In this document: positions 37,801-40,012 of the stretch, one piece after another
How positions within the stretch are numbered: position 1 is the first letter of the stretch
Layout: each line of letters starts with the position of its first letter
NCBI GenBank assembly: GCA_944472135.2
Contig: OX235270.1
Location: 135,671,632-135,735,631 of the forward strand
From: Trichobilharzia regenti
Taxonomy: Eukaryota > Platyhelminthes > Trematoda > Strigeidida > Schistosomatidae
Direction: 5' to 3'
Length of the DNA stretch: 64,000 nucleotides
Made by a program: the position numbers and the translations under genes
The notes under the pieces: generated by a model
What the model was told of the DNA's origin: nothing
Seen by the model: the letters and a program-made list of their open reading frames with translations, nothing else
Databases searched by the model: none

Positions 37801-38428
37801 AATAACTTCAATGAAGCAATTTTAAGTGTAATTCAGCTTTGTGTACTGAGACAATTACAAAACCTATTCGTTTACGCTTCTTACGGACTCATTTTTAAAT
37901 AACAGAGGCTGGTGCTTCTGTGTGTGCTACTTGTGTTTGGATAAGCAATATTTCTCGTTAAGTGTGGTTTATAAATACTTGTATTAATATGCATTAACTA
38001 TTAAATTAGATTGTTTAAATAATCAACTTGCCTGGATCATGCACTTTAACTAAGACGAAATCTTTAATATAATTTGCTTCACCACGTTGTAAATGTCTTT
38101 GTAAAATACGCCTAGATCCAACTTTCACTTGTTTTAAATCATTTCCCATTGAACCAGTTGAATCAAAGACAATAGCCAAAGAAATTGCAGATATCGGTGA
38201 TGGTTCTTGTAGATTTGAGGCAGTAAAATTGAATTGTTTATCTGGTAAATTTACTAAACCCGGAGTTAATAATCCATATTCACCGGCTCCAGGTATAATT
38301 TGATCTGAATAATAACCATAATTGATCACTGATTGTTGACCGAGTACACTATTCTTAATGATTGAGTTATATAATAGTATTAAAATAGAAAGTAGTGTTA
38401 AATGCTTCAAGTTTCTGTATGTAGCCAT
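452..38428 (-). CDS. HMCN1: Hemicentin-like extracellular matrix gene, 5' seven exons (gene span, partial)
   Basis: Seven exons on the minus strand join as 38428-38032, 17217-16988, 14400-14278, 8197-8014, 7295-7020, 5135-4951 and 673-452. Together they give 1617 nt, 539 codons, with every junction in phase. The product starts with a hydrophobic signal peptide (residues about 8-30). A VWA domain follows (about 82-265), with a DSTGS metal-site motif at 89-93 and a GGGDCPEM segment typical of hemicentins. Next comes the hemicentin linker region, and from about residue 490 the start of an Ig domain with its first Cys and a WFKD tryptophan. Known hemicentins are very long secreted matrix proteins with many Ig domains, so most of the gene should lie left of position 1. 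Introns 1-6 are about 20.8, 2.6, 6.1, 0.7, 1.9 and 4.3 kb. HMCN1 and HMCN2 cannot be told apart here. The assignment rests on remembered family features, not on a search. Confidence 0.88.
757..960 (-). mobile_element. tRNA-headed SINE, tail type 2
   Basis: Read on the minus strand, the copy begins with GGTGGCACAGTGGTTAGGAC (A box) and GGTTCGAGCCC (B box). It continues through GGTCGGCCTGCAAAATTTGGG and ends with TACCAAAAATACAGTGTGGA, AATCAAGCTGTAA and an A-rich tail. It lies in intron 6 of the hemicentin-like gene. The head matches the SINEs with the RTE-like tail, but the tail is different. The same type is at 14545-14745. Confidence 0.75.
1505..1745 (-). mobile_element. tRNA-headed SINE, tail type 1
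   Basis: On the minus strand the copy has a tRNA-like head (GGTTCGATTCCC B box next to GCACATGG) and a middle with GCTGGTAAAGAGGAAAGGTTGGGCAT. The end is AAGCCCTATGTTCCACTGG followed by GAACGTGAAGGAAAAA. The tail resembles the 3' end of the RTE copy at 45.1-47.8 kb. Confidence 0.8.
1838..2015 (+). mobile_element. Sm-alpha-like hammerhead SINE, decayed
   Basis: A B-box-like AGGTTCGAACC is followed by a damaged hammerhead region (CCCGATGAATACC, ACTAGGGCATAAC, AGCTGTCC). The typical tail follows: CAGTACTCCC, GGTTTTC, GGTTCTCTAAC and CAAATCAAATCCCTACAAA. Both the CUGAUGA box and the GAAA box are altered, so self-cleavage is unlikely. Confidence 0.75.
2690..2885 (+). mobile_element. Decayed tRNA-headed SINE, tail type 1
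   Basis: Only the outline of the SINE survives: a B-box-like GGAGATCGACCCCC, GACTCACTCGTAAACC, a reduced middle and the tail GAAGCCCTATGTTCCACTC with an A-rich end. The sequence between is badly diverged. Confidence 0.55.
3625..3835 (+). mobile_element. Sm-alpha-like hammerhead SINE
   Basis: The copy starts with a tRNA-like A box (GATGGCTTAATGGTCTACG) and a weak B box (GGATTCGGACC). It continues through a damaged hammerhead (CATAAAGAGTCTCAAACTAT, then GGAAATAGCTGTCC) into the family tail with TTTTCCGATGGTTCTCTAAC and TGTCAGGTCATGATGAA. The CUGAUGA box is lost. Confidence 0.78.
4781..4801. repeat. AAT/GATAAT microsatellite
   Basis: A short AATAATAATAATGATAATAA run in intron 6, next to exon 6. 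Confidence 0.7.
4951..5135 (-). CDS. HMCN1: Hemicentin-like exon 6: linker before first Ig
   Basis: The 185 nt exon runs from TTTAG acceptor to GAA/GTATGT donor, phase 1 to phase 0. It encodes beta-strand-rich sequence (IMVNMTGRFLPGQVDHFDM, then PITGHYYLE). The last residues run straight into exon 7 (VSGRDGQGYPFQRCSKV), as in the hemicentin 'FLKVTGYD...FQR.SSV' region. Confidence 0.82.
5455..5560 (-). mobile_element. Sm-alpha-like SINE 3' fragment
   Basis: On the plus strand the sequence reads TTTCATCATGAGCTGACACT, then GGAAAACCTGGGAGTACTGG. This is the reverse complement of the Sm-alpha tail and parallels the clearer minus copy at 24062-24275. The head and hammerhead are gone. Confidence 0.5.
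5900..6122 (-). mobile_element. PLE 3' untranslated end, inverted arm
   Basis: On the minus strand this matches the 3' end of the decayed PLE at 39590-41345, including GCTGATGAGAAACCGACGAA near the terminus and an ACTTCCTGTGTATAAGC-like block further in. It meets the plus-strand piece at 6123 head to head, forming a fold-back pair in intron 5. Confidence 0.6.
6123..6580 (+). mobile_element. PLE 3' end (last codons plus untranslated end)
   Basis: The start reads as the C-terminal run AVISLFLPW-like, matching the AVISLSLPW end of the PLE protein encoded at 40013-40456. It is followed by the same 3' untranslated sequence, ending with TTTTGAGAAGCCAACGAAAT and TCTTATTCTGCC. It pairs with the inverted segment at 5900-6122. 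Confidence 0.6.
7020..7295 (-). CDS. HMCN1: Hemicentin-like exon 5: linker with GxW motif
   Basis: The 276 nt exon begins in phase 1, so the split Gly codon joins GKLIGKEDGL, and it ends in phase 1 at GCAG/GTAAGT. It carries AGQWTLEV and WISVRVSGISDVDFLQGFS, matching the 'GxWTV ... VRITGLSTIDF..GFS' pattern of hemicentin N-terminal regions. An acidic insert (EPEEADLDEPDES) between these blocks may be lineage specific. Confidence 0.85.
7625..7740 (+). mobile_element. Possible Sm-alpha-like SINE head, strongly decayed
   Basis: The sequence TTGAGCTTGTGAGCAAAAG, then CCTGAGTGTGAATCCC, AGTGAGTGCGAAC and CTAAACTAG follows the order of Sm-alpha parts. Each block is diverged, so the call is tentative. 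It lies in intron 4, between exons 4 and 5. Confidence 0.35.
8014..8197 (-). CDS. HMCN1: Hemicentin-like exon 4: end of VWA and linker
   Basis: The 184 nt exon enters in phase 0 after ATATAG and leaves in phase 1 at GAAG/GTAAAT. It encodes FMQVVEAAVEARKVHILQQD, then a beta-rich stretch ending HVKIRNPEG. Hemicentins have the same order: a closing VWA helix, then a linker with an 'IRNP(L/E)G' run. Confidence 0.85.
8540..10980 (+). mobile_element. Decayed Penelope-like element in intron 3
   Basis: Broken reading frames follow the PLE order on the plus strand. The N-terminal region is at 8554-9000. A segment IILIHPDKAGGIVF lies near 9270-9330, and RT fingers (LYGLSKVHK, LRPILDMNN) are at 9347-9718. 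A motif-B remnant (AMSSPVSPLTRDFFM) is near 9925-9970 and a motif-C remnant (ADDTFIIS) near 10025-10060. SIHRKLTWN and a GIY-YIG nuclease (YTYQFTCSFGAGYIGRT) lie at 10155-10676, and the C-terminal RISG part extends to about 10840. Stops and frameshifts interrupt it throughout, so it is a dead copy. Confidence 0.85.
10981..12170. other. Intron 3 stretch without a supported gene
   Basis: The first 300 bases may be the 3' untranslated end of the preceding PLE. The rest is AT-rich with no coding signal or repeat that I could place. Confidence 0.35.
12170..13222 (+). mobile_element. Non-LTR retrotransposon 3' fragment (CR1/Jockey-like)
   Basis: The frame 12219-12611 encodes SEIKYLEVILSTDLSWSSQF and later ILPIILYCSPLIFPGLLKKN. 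These match the post-RT 'YLGV..D..L.W..H' and 'P.L.YG...W' regions of CR1/Jockey-group LINEs. The frame stops at 12611, and a diverged 3' region runs to ATTATTATTA repeats at about 13208-13222, a usual LINE terminus. RT motifs are absent, so the copy is 5' truncated. Confidence 0.65.
13225..14277. other. Intron 3 stretch without a supported gene
   Basis: AT-rich unique-looking sequence leading to exon 3. I see no coding segment or family repeat in it. Confidence 0.35.
14278..14400 (-). CDS. HMCN1: Hemicentin-like exon 3: last VWA strands
   Basis: This 123 nt exon has an AAAG acceptor and a GAA/GTAAGT donor and is phase 0 at both ends. It encodes VVFVLTGFC and then a turn leading to ASVSSGQ-like and LYIIGKGQV segments, the closing strands of the VWA fold. 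It is too short to be found by ORF length and was identified from frame-compatible splice sites and the expected continuation from exon 2. Confidence 0.85.
14545..14745 (-). mobile_element. tRNA-headed SINE, tail type 2
   Basis: Minus-strand copy in intron 2 with head GGTGGCACAGCGGTTATGAC, B box GGGATTCGATCCCC and the tail TACCAAAAATACGGCGTGGA, TCAAGCTGTAATAAAAAAAA. It is close in sequence to the copy at 757-960. Confidence 0.75.
15915..16110 (+). mobile_element. tRNA-headed SINE, third type
   Basis: A tRNA-like head with TGGTCCAATGGTAGGTGGC (A box) and AGGTTCAAATCCTGG (B box) is followed by a short body ending TTGAGGCTAAAAGCCACACC and ACCACCACTAC. The anticodon arm is not convincing for a working tRNA, and the body continues past the acceptor position. 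Confidence 0.6.
16695..16910 (-). mobile_element. Second hammerhead-SINE type
   Basis: On the minus strand, a tRNA-like head (GTAGCCCAAGCGGTCTAGTG, B box GCGTTCGATCCCC) is followed by CCGGATGACGAGTCCTAAAC, ATGACGAAATTCCC and ATCCTGAATTCCACTGCTC. The middle looks like a hammerhead core with GAAA kept and the CUGAUGA box shifted. The tail differs from the other hammerhead SINEs here. It lies just upstream of the exon 2 donor in intron 2. Confidence 0.6.
16988..17217 (-). CDS. HMCN1: Hemicentin-like exon 2: VWA core
   Basis: The exon runs from a TTTCAG acceptor to a CAG/GTAAGT donor, 230 nt, entering in phase 1 and leaving in phase 0. It encodes the central VWA segment, including YTQGGGDCPEM, a helix, then the strand LIYVFTDSSAKDY and IQEKQSQ. 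This order of motifs is characteristic of the hemicentin VWA domain. Open reading continues past the donor into intron 2 but without family-like residues. Confidence 0.88.
17881..18075. mobile_element. Rearranged tRNA-like SINE remnant
   Basis: The left half is a tRNA-like head on the minus strand (GACCTTGTAGGTAGCGC, GGGATCGAGTCTC). The right half (ACATCCTAATAGGACAATTC, CTTGGATTCCATTGC) resembles the body of the second hammerhead SINE type on the plus strand. The copy seems internally rearranged. Confidence 0.4.
18076..19990. other. Intron 1 stretch, mostly unassigned
   Basis: AT-rich sequence with a GT run at 18842-18862 and a very decayed SINE-like patch near 19200-19345 (GGAATTCAGGATG, GAACCCAGGAC). 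No coding segment is supported. Confidence 0.35.
18842..18862. repeat. GT microsatellite
   Basis: An uninterrupted run of GT units about 20 bases long in intron 1. Confidence 0.85.
20000..20175 (+). mobile_element. Sm-alpha-like hammerhead SINE, well-kept stem II
   Basis: The B box GGGTTCAAATCCC is followed by CATACTTATGAAGTGTCCC, AAACTAGGACGAAACAGC and TATCCAGTAACCCC. The GTCC/GGAC stem II, its loop and the GAAA box are intact. The CUGAUGA box reads CUUAUGA, a change at a conserved core G. The tail follows with TTTTCCAGTTGTCCTATGAC. Confidence 0.78.
20311..20400 (+). repeat. Left arm of a 1 kb-spaced inverted repeat
   Basis: This roughly 90 base segment (GAATACAATACAG ... TAATATGACAGAAAGTTCAA) recurs in reverse complement at 21211-21301 with scattered differences. 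A SINE and a long AT tract lie between the arms. Confidence 0.6.
20463..20700 (+). mobile_element. tRNA-headed SINE, tail type 1, near complete
   Basis: One of the cleanest copies. It has A box GGTGGCACAGCGGTAGAATG, B box GGGGTTCGATTCCCGG, body CGACACACTCCTTTACGTC, GTCTGGTAAAGATGGAAGG, and tail GAAGCCGTATGTTCC with GGAAACGTGAATG and a final A run. It sits inside the inverted repeat at 20311-21301. Confidence 0.82.
21128..21191. repeat. Long AT microsatellite
   Basis: A perfect TA repeat of about 31 units, able to form a cruciform. Its length is likely to vary between individuals and assemblies. Confidence 0.95.
21211..21301 (-). repeat. Right arm of a 1 kb-spaced inverted repeat
   Basis: Reverse complement of 20311-20400, with TTGAACTTTCTGTCATATTA as the best conserved block. 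The family is not recognised. It may be the terminal repeat of a small mobile element. Confidence 0.6.
22226..22248. repeat. TA microsatellite
   Basis: Perfect TA run of about 11 units. Confidence 0.9.
22766..22807. repeat. TA microsatellite
   Basis: Perfect AT run of about 21 units. Confidence 0.93.
23841..24050 (+). repeat. Dispersed repeat, unnamed family (copy 1)
   Basis: It matches 33161-33450 in order over several blocks: GCCTGCTTAAATC, AAACGCTTCTGCACTT, TTATTGTTTTAATCAT, CAACAACACTAC and TTGGAACT.AATA..CTGAGAAT. There is no convincing conserved reading frame between the two copies. Confidence 0.5.
24062..24275 (-). mobile_element. Sm-alpha-like hammerhead SINE
   Basis: On the minus strand: head with GTGGCTTAATGGTATTCGAG, B box GGGTTCGAGTCCC, then CCGATGAAGAGCCC, TAAACTAGGACGAAGCAG and TTGTCCAGTACACCC. 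The CUGAUGA box has one change and GAAA reads GAAG. The tail is TTTTCCAAAGACTCTCTAAC, CATCTCATGATGAAATCC. Confidence 0.8.
24280..25020. other. Intron 1 stretch without a supported gene
   Basis: Includes ATGTGTACATATATTGTCTG and an AATAAAGCTTTATTATTATTA end near 24335-24355 that looks like the terminus of a short retroelement. The remainder is unassigned. Confidence 0.35.
25025..25155 (+). mobile_element. Sm-alpha-like hammerhead SINE, 5' truncated
   Basis: A decayed head (GGATCCGGGGTCC) leads into CATAAACTAGGACGAAAAAG, CTGTCTGATACTCCCTGG and TTTTCATTAGTTCTCTGCAT. The right half of stem II and GAAA survive while the CUGAUGA box is lost. Confidence 0.6.
25160..26320. other. Intron 1 stretch without a supported gene
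   Basis: A 99-codon open frame (25311-25610) is low-complexity and matches no family I recognise. No repeat head or tail was found. Confidence 0.35.
26325..26490 (-). mobile_element. Sm-alpha-like hammerhead SINE with intact core boxes
   Basis: On the minus strand the copy keeps a full CUGAUGA box and a full GAAA box: GCTTGCTGATGAAGAGTCC, AACAGCGAGACGAAACAGC, TGTGCAGTTCTCCC. Two changes argue against activity. Stem II is reduced to about three pairs (GTC/GAC), and the base before the cleavage point is G where hammerheads need A, C or U. The head GCTGAGAGGTTTGAGAGC with CTGGGTTTGAGTCCC is tRNA-like. Confidence 0.78.
26512..26745 (+). mobile_element. tRNA-headed SINE, tail type 1, near complete
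   Basis: Starts GCATCGGTGACATAGCGG, has GGGGTTCGATACCC as B box, body CGACGTACTCCTTTACCTC and GGTAAAGAGGAAAGGTTGG, and ends AGCTCTATGTTTCACTGAGG, AACGTGAAGGAAAAAA. It directly follows the minus-strand hammerhead SINE, so the two lie tail to head. Confidence 0.82.
26855..27327 (-). mobile_element. RTE-type LINE fragment, decayed
   Basis: Two minus-strand frames match the RTE protein at 46.5-46.9 kb. The first, 27121-27327, reads LSKILRRVILVRLKNALDAK (compare PSKILSRIILERIKQALDEK). The second, 26852-27052, reads LIQQLHGNATCQVIHNRKL and FEVNAEVRQNCILPPIIFLI. The Gly of the RQG motif and others are lost. Both ends are truncated. Confidence 0.82.
27350..28020. other. Intron 1 stretch without a supported gene
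   Basis: AT-rich sequence immediately left of the fold-back PLE. I see nothing to assign. Confidence 0.35.
28021..28241 (-). repeat. Inverted arm of the fold-back PLE (left)
   Basis: It is the reverse complement of 29293-29514 with very few differences, from TTTTTGTTCAGCGAAGAAAT through GGGGTAGAGTTGAAGTGAAT to TTGTTTTATAAG.GAATTGATA. The near identity suggests both arms arose together or recently. Confidence 0.88.
28226..29106 (+). pseudogene. PLE reverse transcriptase / GIY-YIG fragment
   Basis: Coding remnants in three frames. The first (to 28657) covers the RT palm with YIDDTF and the thumb. The second (28670-28855) is the linker, with frame changes. The third (28873-29106) is the GIY-YIG nuclease start, up to HLLESEQKPKLCV and a stop. 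The C-terminal part, which ends LSLPW in other copies, is missing. Confidence 0.8.
29293..29514 (+). repeat. 3' arm of the fold-back PLE (right)
   Basis: This is the 3' untranslated end of the element in normal orientation, following the GIY-YIG coding part. It mirrors 28021-28241. Confidence 0.88.
29515..31745. other. Intron 1 stretch without a supported gene
   Basis: AT-rich sequence. The block AAAGATTTGTAGCTGAGGTGG near 29823 also occurs near 22065, which suggests a low-copy repeat. No coding segment is supported; the open frame at 30032-30247 is low-complexity and hydrophobic. Confidence 0.35.
31756..32083 (-). pseudogene. PLE reverse transcriptase fragment, inverted part
   Basis: On the minus strand the frame runs from RT motif A (DVSSLFTNVPL, near 32083-32044) through VEFICQQILEKQ, YYRQIDGIAMGSPLGPILAD (motif B) to KIENG. 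Motif C is not present. At about 32083 the sequence switches directly to the plus strand, where the C-terminal half of a PLE of the same kind begins. Confidence 0.8.
32084..32669 (+). pseudogene. PLE C-terminal half with GIY-YIG nuclease
   Basis: An open frame of about 195 codons encodes a basic linker (RVKKKQLFIKLQFNGDVASE), the nuclease (CIYKFSCSCGEGYIGRTTRQ, EHLPSWFGKG), and the C-terminus EAMGIRENNPSLCIQKKFVL ending LSLPWSR. It is intact in itself but lacks the RT, which lies inverted just upstream. Confidence 0.85.
32670..33110 (+). mobile_element. PLE 3' untranslated end
   Basis: The region after the LSLPW stop includes ATT/ATG trinucleotide repeats (about 32905-32960), GATCCACAAAATCACCGTCA and, at the terminus, a hammerhead-like motif (33022-33062). 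The same sequence occurs in inverted form at 33683-33995 and in plus orientation at 37385-37593. Confidence 0.8.
33022..33062 (+). ncRNA. Hammerhead-like motif at PLE 3' end
   Basis: The order matches a minimal type I hammerhead. Stem I strand AAGC is followed by CTGAAGA, a 10 nt stem-II region (AGATCTAATT), GAAA, the self-complementary ACAATATTGT as stem III, then TC and the other stem I strand GCTT. Stem II pairs weakly, so activity is uncertain. Published PLE hammerheads have such short palindromic stem III and are thought to work as dimers. Confidence 0.5.
33161..33450 (+). repeat. Dispersed repeat, unnamed family (copy 2)
   Basis: It matches 23841-24050 in ordered blocks. A 153-codon frame (33206-33667) runs through it, but the frame is not conserved in copy 1, so I do not call it a gene. 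Confidence 0.5.
33683..34470 (-). mobile_element. Inverted PLE 3' half
   Basis: Read on the minus strand, 34460-34060 carries the linker and GIY-YIG region (compare AHLIDSGHQVDK, RELIREN-like C-terminus) with several breaks. 33995-33683 is the 3' untranslated end with the hammerhead-like motif (33700-33740). It faces the plus-strand 3' end that is split by the intact PLE, so the two form a fold-back. Confidence 0.8.
33700..33740 (-). ncRNA. Hammerhead-like motif, inverted PLE copy
   Basis: Reverse complement of the motif at 37536-37576, with CTGATGA, AGATCTAATT, GAAA, ACAATATTGT and TC all kept. Confidence 0.45.
34471..34587 (+). mobile_element. PLE 3' untranslated arm, left of the nested insertion
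   Basis: The sequence from CCACTTCACCTTTAGTATTA to CACCTACATAAACCTT mirrors 33995-33890. It stops exactly where the intact PLE begins and resumes at about 37385. Confidence 0.75.
34599..34745 (+). repeat. PLE terminal repeat (pLTR), 5' copy
   Basis: 147 bp direct repeat offset by 2638 from the 3' copy. It contains the hammerhead-like motif and the start codon of the ORF at 34703. Confidence 0.92.
34606..34649 (+). ncRNA. Hammerhead-like motif in 5' pLTR
   Basis: TTGAT (stem I) is followed by a diverged core box ATGATTAT, then a 5 bp stem II (GAGCA/TGCTC), GAAA, CGTC and ATCAG (stem I return). The GAAACGTC block with a one-to-two pair palindromic stem III is the form published for PLE hammerheads. 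The core box departs from CUGANGA at two positions. Confidence 0.55.
34703..37216 (+). CDS. Penelope-like protein: reverse transcriptase plus GIY-YIG endonuclease, intact
   Basis: The 837-residue protein copies element RNA into DNA and nicks target DNA. A basic, coiled-coil-rich N-terminal region (1-230) is followed by an RT with KIHKPGYPIRPIVDF (about 340-355). Motif A is FDITSLYTNI (about 408), motif B EGVAMGSPISPIVAD (about 470), motif C YVDD (508-511). SVYRKPTHSNRYL follows. The GIY-YIG nuclease near 712-735 is of the YKIPC..C...YIG form, with a conserved Arg after it (SRSGVVRLSEH). The frame has no stop or shift. The start ATG lies within the 5' terminal repeat. Other PLE copies here are of different, decayed subfamilies. 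The closest relative in the window is the decayed copy at 41755-42900. Confidence 0.93.
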   Translation: MELHSTTVHKFYSYINDTYGLPTRKLINKLTRLSQTEARFTNHRIFNSRCLKSHIIPKYLRLRTPITSNKITSAAEHVSKLCLREELHRVTVKLNNIRNQIEKLKQKLKCMINDKDYIIVVETSNKARESALRKSKITQIKKFNKLIEEKNTTNETDMNAASSIDRTKWVINLSSRELNSNEIKVLEKGLNFNVTVNKLKPEDVIPNIEAALNSIDKTTAEEVRAQCALTLKNQKKTKSNLTKSEREALISLKQDKNIVIAKADKGNATVVLDKSDYIKKVTEHIQMGPYEEIKKPVDTIMNKVKKSTAELIRRMKPSLGESKWFNLMPKTNNASRIYGTIKIHKPGYPIRPIVDFRNTPTYELSKHLALILCPIRNRSNSRLTNSYEMKNKINDIQLANDETMVSFDITSLYTNIPVNMALEAVKKELTADPELSHRTKLSIEEIILGIQLCLTSTIFKFQGKIYRQTEGVAMGSPISPIVADIFMDSWENSALNTFNPTPKIWWRYVDDTFTVLKTEHISSFLTHINSQVEGIKFTFESENEQGELAMLDCKIKRIEEGKLHTSVYRKPTHSNRYLDFNSSHPLTVKAGLVKCLTNRAVALSSTKKDLNDELKQIEEALVLNNYPIKFIRKITKGQKQNKNNCETSNNNINKKEYKSSTVIPYKEGTSETLRRILNKIGIRVAFKPTNSLRDKLCRLKDPVDPIRQNNIIYKIPCNDCEVNYIGQTSRSGVVRLSEHKNLAKVRMVDPEKISNLEKSSAIAMHALTHNHTIGWERVKILKSNLGRWRERLITESLFIESTPNTCNRNDSSLIPEIWKILLPIKSSENQEKNNGTI
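37237..37383 (+). repeat. PLE terminal repeat (pLTR), 3' copy
   Basis: By eye it is identical to 34599-34745. It follows the ORF stop (37216) by 20 bases. Confidence 0.92.
37244..37287 (+). ncRNA. Hammerhead-like motif in 3' pLTR
   Basis: Same sequence as 34606-34649. Having one motif in each terminal repeat is the layout known for Penelope-like elements. Confidence 0.55.
37385..37593 (+). mobile_element. PLE 3' untranslated arm, right of the nested insertion
   Basis: It continues the host PLE from TTATTATCAATATTTTGTTA to GTCTTGTTCTAAT and mirrors 33890-33683. It contains a hammerhead-like motif at 37536-37576. Confidence 0.8.
37536..37576 (+). ncRNA. Hammerhead-like motif at PLE 3' end
   Basis: Intact CTGATGA, then AGATCTAATT, GAAA, palindromic ACAATATTGT and TC. 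Stem I has one mismatch compared with the copy at 33022-33062. Confidence 0.48.
38032..38428 (-). CDS. HMCN1: Hemicentin-like exon 1: signal peptide and VWA metal site
   Basis: The ATG at 38428 sits in a CAAAATGG context and opens a hydrophobic leader (LLSILILLY core), so the product is secreted. The DSTGSM motif is the first part of the VWA metal-ion site. Hemicentin and related VWA proteins use this DxTGS form. The exon ends after HDP plus one base. The junction is CAG then GCAAGT, a GC donor rather than GT. Joining to exon 2 gives HDPDVGP, which matches the run expected in hemicentin VWA domains. Reading on past the donor gives only a few residues before a stop. Confidence 0.9.
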
Positions 38429-39589
38429 TTTGTTGTGGAAAAAAGGGTGAAGACGGCTTGAATTTTATATTCTGTTTAAATGAGTTGTGCTATATTTAAA
38501 AATTGAAGTTATAGATAATATTCATTAGTATAATGAAGAATTGAATTCATAGGTGTTCATAATTGTTCTTCTTTGTTTTGTTTAAATGAGACTGATTCAC
38601 TGTTTTAATATACGTCTACTCGAATAGTGTGTGTGTGTGCCTGGTTTAAACCAATCCAAAATCCTTATTCATACAGTGGAAAATTTCTCCCATTAGTATT
38701 GTTCCTTCTTATTATGATGATGGCGATGATGATTTATAATTTTAGCGGTTAGGTTACTAATATCTACAGGGCACAGTAGAAGTGTATATCTCTGTCTTAA
38801 AAAAGGCATGTAGAGAGAGAGATGTGTGCATGTGTGTGTGTGTTTCTACTTATCAGTGTGTAACTAGGCTGACTAACACTCGAGGTTATTGTATTTATTT
38901 GTTGTGAATTAAAATGGGATGAAATCAATGAGTGTACACAATCTGAGAGACTAAAAGTGTGTTTGTGCGTGTATACGTATACAAGATAGTGAAATAGAGA
39001 TGTAGAGAAGCGAACAGAGTATTTTTACAACTAAATAATAGTAGGAAAATATGTTTAGCACTAAGAGGAAGTTATGCACAGCTATCCTTTTTTTGTATAG
39101 ATGTGTGCATGTGTATGTGTAGGGCTTTTACAAGCATTTGTTTCTCAAATCGATAAGAGTGTAAAATTATTACTTGATGTGTCATTTCTGAAAGCTGAAA
39201 AAGGGGATGATGAAGTAATAATGATAATAATATTATTACTATTATCATCATAGATAGGCATCAGCTAAATGAAGAATGAAAGGTGGTTGCATAGACTTGG
39301 ACCAGGTTTCAATCATTCTATTTCTCCATATAGTGTGTAACAGGTGATTATTGCACAATCAATGTCTACTGTAAAATATCATTGTGTAATCCCAATCTGA
39401 TTGATATTAACCTTATTTGTATTCAGACAGAAAATTATCATATATCGTGAATTCATAGAAGTTGGATAACAAAATCCACCTCAAAAATATTAAAGAAGAA
39501 ACATTTCTATTTTCGTATTAACAAAGGAGAATTTGTGTATAAAATTTCCAGAGAAACAGAATTTGAATAAAACAAGAACAACAGTGGTT
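38429..39589. other. Upstream region of the hemicentin-like gene
   Basis: The first few hundred bases upstream of the ATG (on the minus strand) probably hold the promoter and 5' untranslated region. No TATA box or start site could be fixed. Purine-pyrimidine GT/AG runs occur (38622-38640, 38820-38845, 39105-39120), and an ATA/ATT run at 39215-39250. Confidence 0.35.
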
Positions 39590-40012
39590 TGTGCAGAATA
39601 ATATGGTAACATCATTGCTTATTTCGGTGGCTTCTCATCAGCTGCTTACAGCCTAAATAAATTATGAGGTTCAAGTGCAGAAACGTTTTAACATACTTGC
39701 AAGTTTTACATGTTGTCAGTTGACAGAAAGTTACACAATTAGAAAACAGTGCTCAGAAAATTGCGCTTATATAGTTTTTACACAGGCAGTTCAAGTTAAA
39801 ACAAAATAAATGAATGCATATAATGGTAAAGGAGTTACACAATAAAGAGGAGATATGCGTTAGATGCATAGTGACTAATAAGTTAGGTAACAATGTACTG
39901 AGTTGAACTCAAATCATAGAAACAAGAGACAAGCAAAATTACAGATCATAAAAGCAGCGTGGAGTTAAAGACAAAGATTACGTAATCAGATGAGAGAAAA
40001 AACGACATCCAG

